A stretch of 64,000 nt of DNA from Clostridium thermobutyricum DSM 4928. GTDB taxonomy: Bacteria > Bacillota > Clostridia > Clostridiales > Clostridiaceae. This document shows, piece by piece, positions 10,584 through 20,884 of the stretch (position 1 is the first letter of the stretch; the number at the start of each line of letters is the position of its first letter). Made by a program: the position numbers and the translations under genes. The DNA lies in contig NZ_LTAY01000037.1 of assembly GCF_002050515.1 (NCBI RefSeq), positions 164,643 to 228,642 of the forward strand. Reading direction: 5' to 3'. The notes below the pieces were generated by a model that saw only the letters and a program-made list of their open reading frames with translations, was not told where the DNA came from and ran no database searches.

Positions 10584-11495
10584 CTACTTAAAGATCCTCA
10601 TTGCATTTTTATAGAATACTTTTTCTATATCATTTACTGTAAAACCTTCTTTTTTCATTTCATCTATTAATATTCCCATATAACTACAATCTTTAACTTC
10701 TACTTCATTTTCTATTCCATCAAAGTCACTTCCTAAAGCCAAAATATCTATTCCACCTTTATTTCTTATATGGCTCATATGACGAACTAAATCTTTTACT
10801 TTTGTTATTTCTGAATCAGCAACAAAATCACTACAGAAATTTATTCCTGTTATTCCACCTTTATTTCCTAAAGCTTTTATCATTTCATCTGTTAAATTTC
10901 TTGGATGATTTTGAATAGCTCTTGCATTAGAATGAGTAGCTATAAATGGTTTTTTACAATGCTCTATTAAATCCCAAAATCCTCTATCTGATAAATGAGA
11001 ACAATCTGGTATTATATTAAATCTTTCTAATTCATCAACAATATCAAAGCCTGTCTTCTTTAACCCTTTATCTTTATGAACAAAATTAAAGTTAGGATAT
11101 CCTATACTATTTTCATAATTCCAAGTAAGTGTAACCGCTTTTATTCCCATATCACTTATCTTTTCTACATTATAAGGATTTCCTTCTAATACTTCTCCTT
11201 CTTCTATTGTAAGACAAGCATATAATTTATTTAAATCTATTTTTCCATCAAATAATTCTATGCTATCTTTATTTTTTTCTAATTGAATTTTGAAGTTATC
11301 ATACATAGCTAAAAATTCATCCAAGGGACTTCTTTTTATTTCTCCTAAATCTATAAAGAAAGCAAACATTTGCATTAAAGCGTCCCCTTTTTTTAATTTA
11401 TTTATATCAACTTTACATATGCTATCCTTTAACTCTAAATTTTTTTCATAAAATAATCTACTAGCTGTATCACAGTGTAAATCTATAAACTTCAT
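10584..11495 (-). CDS. M19 membrane-dipeptidase family peptidase
   Basis: 303 residues. The zinc-ligand motif HCDTA (H8, D10) is at the N-terminus. A bridging glutamate lies in LTIEEGE, and histidines in PDCSHLSD and IATHSNARA complete the binuclear site. ALGSDFDGI near the C-terminus is the family signature. Members hydrolyse dipeptides, including D-amino-acid forms. No signal peptide is present, so it should be cytoplasmic. AGGAGG lies 9 bases before the ATG at 11495. It probably shares a transcript with the SDR gene downstream. Confidence 0.93.
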   Translation of the reverse strand: MKFIDLHCDTASRLFYEKNLELKDSICKVDINKLKKGDALMQMFAFFIDLGEIKRSPLDEFLAMYDNFKIQLEKNKDSIELFDGKIDLNKLYACLTIEEGEVLEGNPYNVEKISDMGIKAVTLTWNYENSIGYPNFNFVHKDKGLKKTGFDIVDELERFNIIPDCSHLSDRGFWDLIEHCKKPFIATHSNARAIQNHPRNLTDEMIKALGNKGGITGINFCSDFVADSEITKVKDLVRHMSHIRNKGGIDILALGSDFDGIENEVEVKDCSYMGILIDEMKKEGFTVNDIEKVFYKNAMRIFK

Positions 11496-11541
11496 ATCTT
11501 TTTCCTCCTATAAATATGTTCTTTTAATTTATTATAGTTTT

Positions 11542-12450
11542 TTAATCTGTATATTTCAAATAATCGCCAATTCTTTCAGGTCCATCTATGATTCCTCTCT
11601 TTATATAAAGATTGTTACTTTCATTTACTTCTATACTCCATTTAATAAGTGTAATAAGACCATTATTTATCTCTAAACTAGTTATTATACCTGGATTTAC
11701 ACAACATCCATCATTAAAATAAAGACCTTTTCCTACTTCAGGAAATTTTACATTATGAGTATGTCCACATATAATCATCTTTTTATTTTTATTAGCAAAA
11801 TCATTTAATTTTTTATCTACTTTACTTCCTTTTTTATAATTTTTAGCAGATGATATTGGCTCTTTAAAACCTGCTACCCCTTCTAAAAATCTCCATAAAT
11901 ATCTTACTAAAAATCTACTAACTAATTCTAATTCATCATTCATAAAATCAAGCTGGTGTCCATGAGTTAAAAAAATTTCTTTTCCATTATGAATATATTT
12001 TAAAGATAAGGCTTCTAAAAATTCAATATTATTTATTAAATTTAAGCAGTCTTTTCCAAAATCCTTATCTATCTTTCTAAAAAGTTTTTTTTGTTTTTCT
12101 ATAAATCTTTTACTATTTTTTTTCTTATCGTGATTACCATAAAGCATATATAATTTATTTTTTGTATTAAATCTATTTAGCATTCTAAAAACTTCTTTAT
12201 AAATATATCCTATATCTACGAAATTTTTATTTTTCCATAATTCATCTCCATCACCTATTTCTATTAAAGTATAATCTTCTTTATAATAATATCTAAGTGC
12301 TGAAAGATATATATTTTTATTTCCTATTAAACTATCACTACTTCCTCCGTCTCCTCTATGCACATCACTCATTAATACAATTTTACTTTCTTTATCTATA
12401 TTTATTTTTTTACAAGTCTTAGTTAATTTTAAAAGTCTATTAGCGCTCAT
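11542..12450 (-). CDS. Calcineurin-like metallophosphoesterase
   Basis: 302 residues. Metallophosphoesterase motifs appear in order: LMSDVHRGD (D and H), IGDGDEL, YGNHDKK (GNHD), FLTHGH and ICGHTH. This gives a complete dinuclear metal site, so the enzyme is probably active on a phosphodiester or phosphomonoester. The size and motif arrangement resemble UDP-diacylglucosamine hydrolase-type or YkuE-type enzymes, but the substrate is not readable. I chose the ATG at 12450, because the longer frame from a TTG at 12528 would start inside the glyA terminator. Confidence 0.85.
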   Translation of the reverse strand: MSANRLLKLTKTCKKINIDKESKIVLMSDVHRGDGGSSDSLIGNKNIYLSALRYYYKEDYTLIEIGDGDELWKNKNFVDIGYIYKEVFRMLNRFNTKNKLYMLYGNHDKKKNSKRFIEKQKKLFRKIDKDFGKDCLNLINNIEFLEALSLKYIHNGKEIFLTHGHQLDFMNDELELVSRFLVRYLWRFLEGVAGFKEPISSAKNYKKGSKVDKKLNDFANKNKKMIICGHTHNVKFPEVGKGLYFNDGCCVNPGIITSLEINNGLITLIKWSIEVNESNNLYIKRGIIDGPERIGDYLKYTD

Positions 12451-12513
12451 AACCTCATTCCTATAAATTTTTATAATATAATATATTCTTTTTCTTATTT
12501 TAGGAACATTGCT

Positions 12514-12550
12514 ATAAAAAAAGACCAATCAAAAATTGATCAGCCTTTTT
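12514..12550 (-). terminator. Terminator of glyA
   Basis: On the minus strand GGCTGATCAA (12545-12536) pairs with TTGATTGGTC (12532-12523) using three G-U pairs, followed by seven Ts. Confidence 0.85.
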
Positions 12551-12554
12551 AAAC

Positions 12555-13790
12555 TTATTTATACATTGGATGTTTAGAACTTAATTTTTTTACTCTAATC
12601 TTTAATTCTTCTAAATCACCATCTTTATTTTCTATTGCATCATTTATTATTGATGCTATTTCTTTCATATCTTCTGTTGTATATCCTTTTGTTGTAACTG
12701 CTGCTGTTCCTATTCTAACTCCTGAAGTTACAAAAGGACTTCTTGTTTCATTTGGAACAGTATTTTTATTTAAAGTTATTCCTATTTTATCTAAAAGATT
12801 TTCAACTTCTTTTCCTGTAACATTTTTATTAGTTAAGTCAACTAAAATAAGATGATTATCTGTTCCATTTGATACAAGTTTAAAACCTTTTTTAACTAAT
12901 TCTTCTCCTAGAACTTTACAATTTTCAACTACATTCTTAGCATACTCTTTAAAACTAGGTTCTAAAGCTTCTTTAAAACATACTGCTTTCCCTGCTATTA
13001 CATGTATTAAAGGACCTCCTTGCATACCTGGGAATATATTTTTATTTAAATCTTTTGCAAATTTTTCTTTACATAAAATAAGTCCACCTCTAGGTCCTCT
13101 TAATGTTTTATGTGTTGTAGTTGTTACAAAATCTGCATATGGTATTGGAGATTGATGAATTCCAGCTGCTACTAATCCTGCAATATGTGCCATATCAACC
13201 ATTAAATAAGCATTTACTTCATCAGCTATTTCTTTAAACTTTTTAAAATCTAAAACTCTTGGATATGCACTAGCCCCTGCTACTATAAGCTTCGGTTTAT
13301 TTTCTAAAGCTATTTTTCTAACTTCTTCATAATCTATCATTTCAGTTTCTTTATTTACTCCATAAGAAACAAAATTAAATAATTTTCCTGAAAAATTTAC
13401 TTTTGAACCATGTGTTAAATGACCACCATGACTTAAATCCATTCCTAATACCGTATCTCCTGGATTTAAAACTGTAAAATAAACAGCCATATTAGCTTGT
13501 GATCCTGAATGTGGTTGAACATTAGCATGTTCTGCTCCAAATAATTTTTTTGCTCTATCTATAGCTATTTGCTCTATTTTATCTACAACTTCACATCCAC
13601 CATAATATCTTTTTTCTGGATATCCTTCAGCGTATTTATTAGTTAAATATGACCCCATTGCTTCCATAACTGCTTCACTAGTAAAATTTTCTGAAGCTAT
13701 AAGCTCTATTCCCTCTTCTTGTCTATCTAATTCTTCTTCTATTAAACTGTAAATTTCTTTATCAGTTTTAATTATTTTTTCAAAATTCAT
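12555..13790 (-). CDS. glyA: Serine hydroxymethyltransferase
   Basis: 411 residues, full length. It converts serine and tetrahydrofolate to glycine and 5,10-methylene-THF in the cytoplasm with PLP. The N-terminal LIASENF and [13 protein letters not shown] signatures and the PLP-lysine motif [14 protein letters not shown] are intact. GGGGTGA lies 5 bases before the ATG at 13790. It is followed by its own terminator. The ThrE-type exporter pair is divergent on the other side, so threonine/serine export and glycine/serine metabolism are adjacent. No riboswitch or T-box is visible in the 190-base upstream gap. Confidence 0.98.
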   Translation of the reverse strand: MNFEKIIKTDKEIYSLIEEELDRQEEGIELIASENFTSEAVMEAMGSYLTNKYAEGYPEKRYYGGCEVVDKIEQIAIDRAKKLFGAEHANVQPHSGSQANMAVYFTVLNPGDTVLGMDLSHGGHLTHGSKVNFSGKLFNFVSYGVNKETEMIDYEEVRKIALENKPKLIVAGASAYPRVLDFKKFKEIADEVNAYLMVDMAHIAGLVAAGIHQSPIPYADFVTTTTHKTLRGPRGGLILCKEKFAKDLNKNIFPGMQGGPLIHVIAGKAVCFKEALEPSFKEYAKNVVENCKVLGEELVKKGFKLVSNGTDNHLILVDLTNKNVTGKEVENLLDKIGITLNKNTVPNETRSPFVTSGVRIGTAAVTTKGYTTEDMKEIASIINDAIENKDGDLEELKIRVKKLSSKHPMYK

Positions 13791-13979
13791 TTTATCACCC
13801 CAAAATATACTTTTTTTATAAAATTATAGTTGTTAAAGTTAAATCTTTCAATATATTTTAAAAATTTATATTATTTTTTTTATATTAACTAATTCTTTTT
13901 TAAATGAATTTATTTTTCTATGAAAATGTATTTATATGTTGTAATATTAAAAGTGTATGAATTTTGGAGGTATATTATT

Positions 13980-14744
13980 ATGGATATAAATAAATTGCTT
14001 AAACTTTCTATTAGAGCTGGAACATTAATGCTTCAAAGTGGAGCTGAAACTTATAGAGTCGAAGAAACTATATGCCGTATATGTAATTCATATGATATAG
14101 ATTCTGCTGAAAGCTTTGTTACTCCAACAGGAATAATGGTTTCAATTTGTGCAAATAATCAAACATATTCATTAGTTACAAGGATTTCTTCTAGAGGAGT
14201 AAATTTGCATAGAATCGAAGAAATTAATGCACTTTCAAGATATATAACAAGTAATTCTCCAGACTTTGATTTTATAGAGAAAGAATTAGAAAAAATTAGC
14301 GAGGAAAAAAGATATTCAGATCCAATAACTATTTTCTTTTCAGCTTTAGCCGCTGCTTGTTTTTCTTGGCTATTTGGTGGAAATTGGAATGATTTTGCAG
14401 TTACATTTTTTATTGGAGGATTTATAAAAATACTGTCTATTAAATTTTATAAACTTCAAATAAATGATTTTTTCATAAATTTAATTTGTGCTGGTGTATC
14501 AGCTTTATTAGCTATAATAGCTATGAACTTAGGTTTTGTAAATGAAATTGATAAAACTATAATAGGTAGTATAATGCTATTAGTTCCCGGTCTTGCAATA
14601 ACAAATGCTATTAGGGATACAATAGCTGGTGATTTTTTAGCAGGAATTACAAAAGCTTTTGAGGCTGTACTAGTTGCTGTTTCTATAGCTGTTGGAACAG
14701 GTATGGTTCTTAGCCTTTGGATTAGGATATTTGGAGGGATTTAG
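13980..14744 (+). CDS. Threonine/serine exporter family, N-terminal (DUF1212) half
   Basis: 254 residues. A cytoplasmic hydrophilic segment (about 1-115, with the family motif GAETYRVEETI) is followed by about five membrane helices. In ThrE of Corynebacterium this half and the YjjB half form one protein; here they are two genes. The ATG at 13980 was chosen because GGAGG ends 9 bases upstream; a longer reading from 13920 lacks such a site. The stop is immediately followed by the ATG of the next gene, so the halves are co-translated. Export of threonine, serine or small peptides is inferred from the family. Confidence 0.88.
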   Translation: MDINKLLKLSIRAGTLMLQSGAETYRVEETICRICNSYDIDSAESFVTPTGIMVSICANNQTYSLVTRISSRGVNLHRIEEINALSRYITSNSPDFDFIEKELEKISEEKRYSDPITIFFSALAAACFSWLFGGNWNDFAVTFFIGGFIKILSIKFYKLQINDFFINLICAGVSALLAIIAMNLGFVNEIDKTIIGSIMLLVPGLAITNAIRDTIAGDFLAGITKAFEAVLVAVSIAVGTGMVLSLWIRIFGGI

Positions 14745-15218
14745 ATGGAAAATGTAATAGTTCAAAGTATTTTCGCTTTTATTTCTACAATAGGATTTGG
14801 AGTGGTATTTAATATAAAAGGAAGAAATTTATTTTTTGCTTCAATTGCCGGAGGATTAAGTTGGTTTGTATATAAATTTTGTCTTTTATTTGATCCTTCT
14901 ACATCTTTTGCAATGTTTATATCAGCTGTTTGTTTCAGTACATATTCAGAAATTTTAGCAAGGAAATTAAAAACTCCAGTAACTACTCTAGTTATTTGTG
15001 CTCTTATTCCACTTGTTCCTGGTTCTGGTATGTATTATACAATGCACGCAGCCGTAACTGGAGATACATTAAAGGCTTTAGATTTAGCTATTGATACATT
15101 ATCAAGTGCTGGTTCTTTAGCTCTTGGAATACTTTTTGTATCAACTATAACAAGGCATTATTATTCTAAAAAACATAAAAAATTATTAAAAAAACAAAAT
15201 ATTTCTAATACTAAATAG
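14745..15218 (+). CDS. Threonine/serine exporter family, C-terminal (YjjB/DUF3815) half
   Basis: 157 residues with four to five membrane helices, and the motif LIPLVPGSGMYYTM that is typical of the ThrE_2 half. It begins directly after the stop codon of the partner gene, with its ribosome binding site GGAGGG inside that gene. The two proteins should form one membrane complex. The C-terminus is lysine-rich and probably cytoplasmic. A bidirectional terminator follows. Confidence 0.88.
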   Translation: MENVIVQSIFAFISTIGFGVVFNIKGRNLFFASIAGGLSWFVYKFCLLFDPSTSFAMFISAVCFSTYSEILARKLKTPVTTLVICALIPLVPGSGMYYTMHAAVTGDTLKALDLAIDTLSSAGSLALGILFVSTITRHYYSKKHKKLLKKQNISNTK

Positions 15219-15228
15219 AAATTAATCA

Positions 15229-15271
15229 ATAAAAAAACTCTACAACTTTTATTGTTGTAGAGTTTTATTTT
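15229..15271. terminator. Bidirectional terminator
   Basis: ACTCTACAAC (15237-15246) pairs with GTTGTAGAGT (15254-15263), with an A-run before and T-rich sequence after. It separates the exporter pair from the convergent RND gene. Confidence 0.9.
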
Positions 15272-18200
15272 TTATTTTTTTCTTTTAAATTTTTTAGCTA
15301 TTTGATCAAATATAGAATATACAACTGGAATTACTATTAAAGTTAGTAAAGTTCCTATTGTAAGTCCACCTATAACTGTCATAGCAAGAGGTAATTGAAT
15401 TTCATTTCCCTCTCCTATTCCAAGAGCCATTGGAAGTAATCCAATTATTGTAGTTAATGCAGTCATTAATATTGGTTGTAATCTTGTTTTTCCTGAGTTT
15501 ATAATAGCTTGTCTAGTTTCTATTCCCTTTTCTTTTTCTTTATTTATAAAATCTATTAAAACTATCCCATTATTTACTATTATCCCTGTTAGCATTACAA
15601 ATCCAATCATAGCTGGAATACTTATTGTTACTCCAGTATAAAATAATACAAATATGGCTCCTATAAATGCTAAAGGAACTGTGAACATAATTATAAATGG
15701 ATTTATTAAAGACTCAAATTGAGCTGCCATTACCATATAAACTAATAATACAGCTAAAATTAAAGCTAATGCCATTTGAGAAAATGCATCTTTCATCTGC
15801 TCTATTTCTCCACCATAAACTATTTCATATCCTTGTGGAATATTATAATCATTTAAACTATTTTTTATTTCCTTTACAGCTTCATTAAGTGGTTTTCCAT
15901 CTAATCCTGCACTAATTGTAACTTCTCTTAATCCATCAGTTCTATATATTTCTGAAAATCCTTCCCCTCTTTCTATTTTACATATCTGTAGAAGTGGGAT
16001 TTTACTTCCTGTAATTGAAGTTACTGTTACTTCTTTTAATGATTCTAAGTCAGGATTTTTATTAGAAATTGGTGATATATATACTTCATAATTAGAGTCA
16101 TCTATTCTTAAATTCATAACTCTTGTATTTTTAAAGTATCCACTTATACTTTGAGATATAGTTAAAGCATTTAATCCATATTTAGCACTCTTTTCTTTAT
16201 CTATAGAAATTTTTATTTCTTCGGCTTTATCACTATTAGTTGATTTTATATTTTCTATTCCACTTATAGTTTCCATTCTTTTTAAAACTTCATTTGATAT
16301 TTCTTCTAATACATTAAAATCAGCACCTTTGACACTAATTGAAATTGGTGAACTCTGTGACATTTGAGTTCCTCCTGTGCTAACTTCAACTTTTAATCCT
16401 GGGACATCAGATATTACTTTTCTTATATCTCTTGCAATTTCTTTATCACTTTTCTTTCTATTTTTATCTAATAAAATAGACATATTTGCAGTATTATCTT
16501 TTCCTTTTAAAGAAACATTTGCTACTCCATCTACTTCTTTTACTTCATTAGCTAATTTTAAGGATTCTTCTTTTAATATGTTATTTAAAGTTCCATTTGG
16601 AGTTTCTAATTTTACATTTACTATCCCTTGATCTGATGTTGGGAAAAATTCTATTCCAACACCTGAAAATGCTATCCCTCCTAATATTATAAATAAAATA
16701 ACTAATCCTATTATATTTTTTCTTTTATCTAAAGAGTATATTAATGCTTTTTCATATAATTTTTTTAATTTTTCTACTGTTTTATTTTCTTTATTTAAAG
16801 AATCATTTTTAAGAAGTTTACTTGCTAATACAGGCACTAATGTAAATGATACTATTAAAGAGGATATTAAAGAGAATGTAACTGTTAACGCCATTTCTTT
16901 AAATATATCTGCTGCAATTCCTTGAACAAATACAATTGGTAAAAATACGCATATAGATGTTATTGTGGAAGCTATAATAGCCTTTGAAACTTCTTTTGTT
17001 CCATATAAAGCAGCTTCACTATTATTATATCCTAGCTTCTTATACCTATATATACTCTCTATAACTACTATCGAGTTATCAACAAGCATTCCAATTCCTA
17101 GTGCTATACCTCCTAGAGATATCATATTTAGTGTCAATCCACTAAAGTAAACCATAACGAAAGTCCAAACTATAGAAATTGGAATTGATATTCCCATTAT
17201 TATTGTAGTTCTTATATCCTTTAGGAAAAGTAATAATACTATTATTGCAAGGATACCACCTATAACTGCATTTTTCTTTACTGCACTTACCATGTACTCA
17301 ATTATTTCACCTTGGTCAATAATTTTTATTACTTCTAAATCACTATTCTTTTCTTTTAATTCTTCTAATTTTTTATTTATTTTTCTAGATACATCAACTG
17401 TATTTGCTGTACTTTCCTTTTGTATAGTTAATATTAATGCATCATTTCCATCTATTTTTGAAAAAGATTCTTCTTTTTTATCTTCATAACTTATATTAGC
17501 TATGTCTGATAGTTTTACTACTTCTCCTGAATTTGTTTTTATTCTTATATTTTTTATATCATCTAAATTTTTTATACTATTAGAAGTTCTTACTAATACA
17601 CCATAATCACCTTCAACAATACTCCCTATAGGAATATTGACATTTTCACTTTTTATAGCTGCTATTAAGCTTTGTATGTTTATTCCGTTTGAAGATAACT
17701 TATCATTGTCTACTTCTATTTTTATTCCTTTTTTCACATTTCCTGATATATCTACTGAAGCTACTCCTTCTACACTTTCAATAGAATTTTTCAAAACTTC
17801 ATCAGCAAAATTTCCTATTTTATCGTTTCTATCTCCTTTAAAGCTTACACCTAAATTCATTATTGGCATCATAGAAGGATCCATTTGCATTATCATAGGC
17901 TGAATAATCTCTTTAGGTAATGCTTCTTTTATCATATCAACTTTTTCTCTTAATTCCAAAGAAGCAAAATTCATATCTGTTCCATCTGCAAATTGAATTA
18001 TTATTGTTGACATTCCTTCTCTTGATATTGATTTTACATTTTCTACATTTGATACTGTACTTATTACATTTTCTAAAGGCTTTGTAACTTCTCCTTCTAC
18101 ATCAGTTGGTCCAGCTCCAATATATTGAGTATTAACGAGTATTATAGGCACATCCATAGTAGGTAACATATCTAAATTTAATCTTGAATATGAAACTATC

Positions 18201-18274
18201 CCAAATATAAGTAATGCTACTATTCCCATAAATACTGTGATTGGTCTTTTAATGCTAAATTCAGAAATTTTCAT
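15272..18274 (-). CDS. RND-family efflux permease (HAE1/AcrB type)
   Basis: 1000 residues. The N-terminus (FSIKRPITVFMGI) and a conserved region ALGIGMLVDNSIVVIE are classic AcrB/MMPL-type RND features; the duplicated 1+5+1+5 membrane layout with two large extracellytoplasmic loops is readable. It uses the proton gradient to extrude small molecules from the membrane. Its ATG overlaps the stop of the membrane fusion protein gene, so they are co-translated. No outer-membrane channel gene is nearby, as expected for a single-membrane cell. The substrate is unknown. LVDNS carries the Asp typical of proton relay in helix 4. Confidence 0.92.
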   Translation of the reverse strand: MKISEFSIKRPITVFMGIVALLIFGIVSYSRLNLDMLPTMDVPIILVNTQYIGAGPTDVEGEVTKPLENVISTVSNVENVKSISREGMSTIIIQFADGTDMNFASLELREKVDMIKEALPKEIIQPMIMQMDPSMMPIMNLGVSFKGDRNDKIGNFADEVLKNSIESVEGVASVDISGNVKKGIKIEVDNDKLSSNGINIQSLIAAIKSENVNIPIGSIVEGDYGVLVRTSNSIKNLDDIKNIRIKTNSGEVVKLSDIANISYEDKKEESFSKIDGNDALILTIQKESTANTVDVSRKINKKLEELKEKNSDLEVIKIIDQGEIIEYMVSAVKKNAVIGGILAIIVLLLFLKDIRTTIIMGISIPISIVWTFVMVYFSGLTLNMISLGGIALGIGMLVDNSIVVIESIYRYKKLGYNNSEAALYGTKEVSKAIIASTITSICVFLPIVFVQGIAADIFKEMALTVTFSLISSLIVSFTLVPVLASKLLKNDSLNKENKTVEKLKKLYEKALIYSLDKRKNIIGLVILFIILGGIAFSGVGIEFFPTSDQGIVNVKLETPNGTLNNILKEESLKLANEVKEVDGVANVSLKGKDNTANMSILLDKNRKKSDKEIARDIRKVISDVPGLKVEVSTGGTQMSQSSPISISVKGADFNVLEEISNEVLKRMETISGIENIKSTNSDKAEEIKISIDKEKSAKYGLNALTISQSISGYFKNTRVMNLRIDDSNYEVYISPISNKNPDLESLKEVTVTSITGSKIPLLQICKIERGEGFSEIYRTDGLREVTISAGLDGKPLNEAVKEIKNSLNDYNIPQGYEIVYGGEIEQMKDAFSQMALALILAVLLVYMVMAAQFESLINPFIIMFTVPLAFIGAIFVLFYTGVTISIPAMIGFVMLTGIIVNNGIVLIDFINKEKEKGIETRQAIINSGKTRLQPILMTALTTIIGLLPMALGIGEGNEIQLPLAMTVIGGLTIGTLLTLIVIPVVYSIFDQIAKKFKRKK

Positions 18275-19593
18275 TATTTTTCCCCCTCCACAATATTTAC
18301 TTTTTGTCCTTCTTTTACATATTCTTTTCCTTTTTCTATAACTAAATCATCTGTGGAAAGTCCTTCTTTTATTCTTATTTTATGAGTTCCTTCTTCTCCA
18401 GTTTTTACTTCTTTTTTATTAACTATATTATCTTTTACTACATAAACAAAAGTTTTATCTCCTTCTCTAATAATACAGTTTTTACTTATCATATCATTTG
18501 ATACATTTGAATTATTCTGTAAAAAGAAGCTTACATAATCATTTATTTTATAATTACCATTATTTTTTATCTCTAAATATACATTATATTGTCCTGTTCT
18601 AAGATCACTTTTTTTATCAATCTTTTTTACAATTCCAATATCTTTATACTTTCCTTTATCTCCTTCTATTTGAACCTCTATCTTGTCCCCAACTTTAAAA
18701 TTAGATAGATATTCTTCATCAACTCCAAACTTCATTTCTAAAACATTTTCATTAGAAATAGTAACTGCTGGAAGCATTTTATTTTCTATTTTTTCATTTA
18801 AAAAAGCATTTAAATTAGTTATTTTTCCATCTATTCCGGCTTTAATTGTATAACTTTCTTTTAGCTTTTCCATTTGCTCATAAACTTTATTATTTCCATT
18901 ACCTTCTAAAGCTCCTAAATCTATTTTATCTATTCCTTCTACAGATTTTTTAAGAGCTAATATTTCTACTTCTTTTGTTTTAATTTCTGCTGAAACTTTT
19001 AAAAGTTCAGATTTCTTTTTTATATTTTCTTTATTTTTTTCTTCTTTTAACTTCTCATATTCTTCTATTGAAATTTCATCTTTTTTCTCTTCTAAATTAT
19101 TTAAACTATTTTCTAATTCTTTTATTTCAGATTCTAATTTTTCCTTAGATTCTTTTAATTTTTTTAATTCATCTTCATTAGTTTTAAGATTATCCTTTAA
19201 TCCATCTAATTTTTTTAAACTTTCTTTTCCTTTATTTAAGGCTTCTGAATAATTAGATTTAACTTTTTCTAAGTTTTTATCTATATCCGAAGAATCAAAT
19301 TTTAATATTATGTCACCTTTTTTTACATAGTCACCTTCCTTAACGCCTACATAAACTACTTTTGAATCTAATATAGACATTACTTTTTGTTCTTCTCCAT
19401 AAGAAAGTTTTCCTGAATATTTTATTTTATCCCCATAAGATGATTGTCCAATTTTTTGTACTAATACTGCTGTCTCTCTATTAGTTTCTACTTCTCTTGT
19501 ATTCTTTTCATTTACTCTATTTATATAAGTCCATGTAAAGCTACCAATCAAACCAATAGAAATAAGTATTCCCAATATCTTTTTCTTCCCCAT
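18274..19593 (-). CDS. RND/ABC-type membrane fusion (periplasmic adaptor) protein
   Basis: 439 residues. One N-terminal membrane anchor (about 4-22) is followed by a biotinyl-lipoyl-like segment (VVYVGVKEGDYVKKGDIILKF), a long charged coiled coil (about residues 105-215, rich in K, E and L heptads) and beta-barrel and C-terminal domains (GEEGTHKIRIKEGLSTDDLV). It should link the RND permease to the cell wall side. The coiled coil is as long as those of TolC-docking adaptors, although no TolC homologue is present here. GAGGT precedes the ATG at 19593. Confidence 0.9.
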   Translation of the reverse strand: MGKKKILGILISIGLIGSFTWTYINRVNEKNTREVETNRETAVLVQKIGQSSYGDKIKYSGKLSYGEEQKVMSILDSKVVYVGVKEGDYVKKGDIILKFDSSDIDKNLEKVKSNYSEALNKGKESLKKLDGLKDNLKTNEDELKKLKESKEKLESEIKELENSLNNLEEKKDEISIEEYEKLKEEKNKENIKKKSELLKVSAEIKTKEVEILALKKSVEGIDKIDLGALEGNGNNKVYEQMEKLKESYTIKAGIDGKITNLNAFLNEKIENKMLPAVTISNENVLEMKFGVDEEYLSNFKVGDKIEVQIEGDKGKYKDIGIVKKIDKKSDLRTGQYNVYLEIKNNGNYKINDYVSFFLQNNSNVSNDMISKNCIIREGDKTFVYVVKDNIVNKKEVKTGEEGTHKIRIKEGLSTDDLVIEKGKEYVKEGQKVNIVEGEK

Positions 19594-19715
19594 AACGTTT
19601 ACCTCTTATTCATCTTTTATTTACCTTTTGTTCATTATTAGTATACCACTTTTTTCAAATTTATTGAATTTAAAAATATATTTTTTAAAAATTTATGATA
19701 AATTTGTATTAATTT

Positions 19716-19756
19716 GAAAAAGTCTTAAGAATTTAATATTCTTAAGACTTATTTTT
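19716..19756 (-). terminator. Terminator of the glycosyltransferase gene
   Basis: AAGTCTTAAGAAT (19720-19732) pairs perfectly with ATTCTTAAGACTT (19738-19750). A T-rich tract follows on the minus strand, so it ends transcripts from the glycosyltransferase gene at 19757-20758. Confidence 0.85.
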
Positions 19757-20758
19757 TTAAAATTTAACAACAGCTGATATTTCTTTTATATTGTCATAAA
19801 AGCTTTTAATATCAATAACTCGTTCAAATTCACTTGATGGATATTTTATATTTTTCTCTAATTCCATATATTTTTCTAAACTTTCATTTGCAATTTTAAA
19901 ATTACCTAATTGAACTTCACAAAGACATTTTAAAAAATATAGATCTTTAAAATCTTCATATTCTTTTATGCTTTTATCTAAAAATTCTATTTCCATATCA
20001 AATAAACCTAGCTTATGCATAGCTTTAGCTTTATTCAAAATAAGACTAGCTTTAAATAACTTATTAGAATCATATATTTCAAATGCTTTATCATAATTTT
20101 CTAAGGCAAGTTCAAAATCAAACATTCTACCATATTCATTTCCTATATCAAAATAGTATTTACAGTCTTTTTCTTCATCTCCCATTAAAGAAAATACTTT
20201 TAAATTTCTTCTAAGTTTTTCTTTTACGTCAACTATATTTTTATCACTACCATAATGTTGTATTTCTAAGTCAGTATATTTAATTTTATCTATTCCGAAA
20301 TTTTCTATTACAGATTTTTCTATACTTTCATGTATTCTTCCTTCAAATTTTATCCTTTCATCTTTTTTAAATAATCTTATTATATTATTTTCATTCCTTT
20401 TTACGGAATCTAGATAACTACAAACTCTCATTGATATACAAACTTCATCTTTAACTTCTTCTAACACTTTATAAATATCATATTTATTTTGTATTTTTTC
20501 ATCACAATCTAAAAATAATATCCAATCTCCTGTAGCTTTTTCAATTCCTTTATTTCTTATATCTGAAAAATCATAATAAAAATCTTCATTATAAATTTTA
20601 GCTCCAAGTTCTTTAGCTATTTCTATTGTTTTATCTTTTGAACCAGTATCAATTAATATTATTTCATCTACAACTTCTCTTACACTCTCTATTGCATTCC
20701 TAATTAAACTTTCTTCATTTTTGCTTATTATACATAAAGATAATTTTTTTCTCCCCAT
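19757..20758 (-). CDS. Family 2 glycosyltransferase with C-terminal TPR repeats
   Basis: 333 residues. Residues 1-95 are a GT-A fold (LSLCIISKNEESL, VDEIILIDTGSKDKT, DWILFLDCDEKI with the metal-binding D-C-D). Residues about 190-330 are TPR-like helices (YYFDIGNEYGRMFDFELALE). This GT2-TPR architecture is common in low-GC Gram-positives, and members transfer sugars to peptides, proteins or envelope glycans. I chose the ATG at 20758 because GGAGGA lies 4-9 bases upstream; a longer reading from a TTG at 20770 would overlap that site. It is a single-gene unit and the acceptor is unknown. Confidence 0.88.
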   Translation of the reverse strand: MGRKKLSLCIISKNEESLIRNAIESVREVVDEIILIDTGSKDKTIEIAKELGAKIYNEDFYYDFSDIRNKGIEKATGDWILFLDCDEKIQNKYDIYKVLEEVKDEVCISMRVCSYLDSVKRNENNIIRLFKKDERIKFEGRIHESIEKSVIENFGIDKIKYTDLEIQHYGSDKNIVDVKEKLRRNLKVFSLMGDEEKDCKYYFDIGNEYGRMFDFELALENYDKAFEIYDSNKLFKASLILNKAKAMHKLGLFDMEIEFLDKSIKEYEDFKDLYFLKCLCEVQLGNFKIANESLEKYMELEKNIKYPSSEFERVIDIKSFYDNIKEISAVVKF

Positions 20759-20849
20759 TTTCTCCTCCAAAACTAAAAATTTAATGTTATCTATAATTAT
20801 GCAAACTTATTTTATATTAGAATAGTTTTAATTAATTTTATTACGTAAA

Positions 20850-20884
20850 CAAAAAAGTCTATCCTAAATGGATAGACTTCTTAA
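20850..20884 (-). terminator. Terminator of the APC permease gene
   Basis: AAGTCTATCC (20855-20864) pairs with GGATAGACTT (20870-20879), with a T-run on the minus strand. Confidence 0.85.

Noticed and set aside
12451..12528. A longer N-terminus for the metallophosphoesterase, starting from a TTG.
   Set aside because: The extra 26 codons overlap the glyA terminator and lack a ribosome binding site.
20759..20770. TTG start for the glycosyltransferase.
   Set aside because: It would place the GGAGGA site inside the gene; the ATG at 20758 is spaced correctly.
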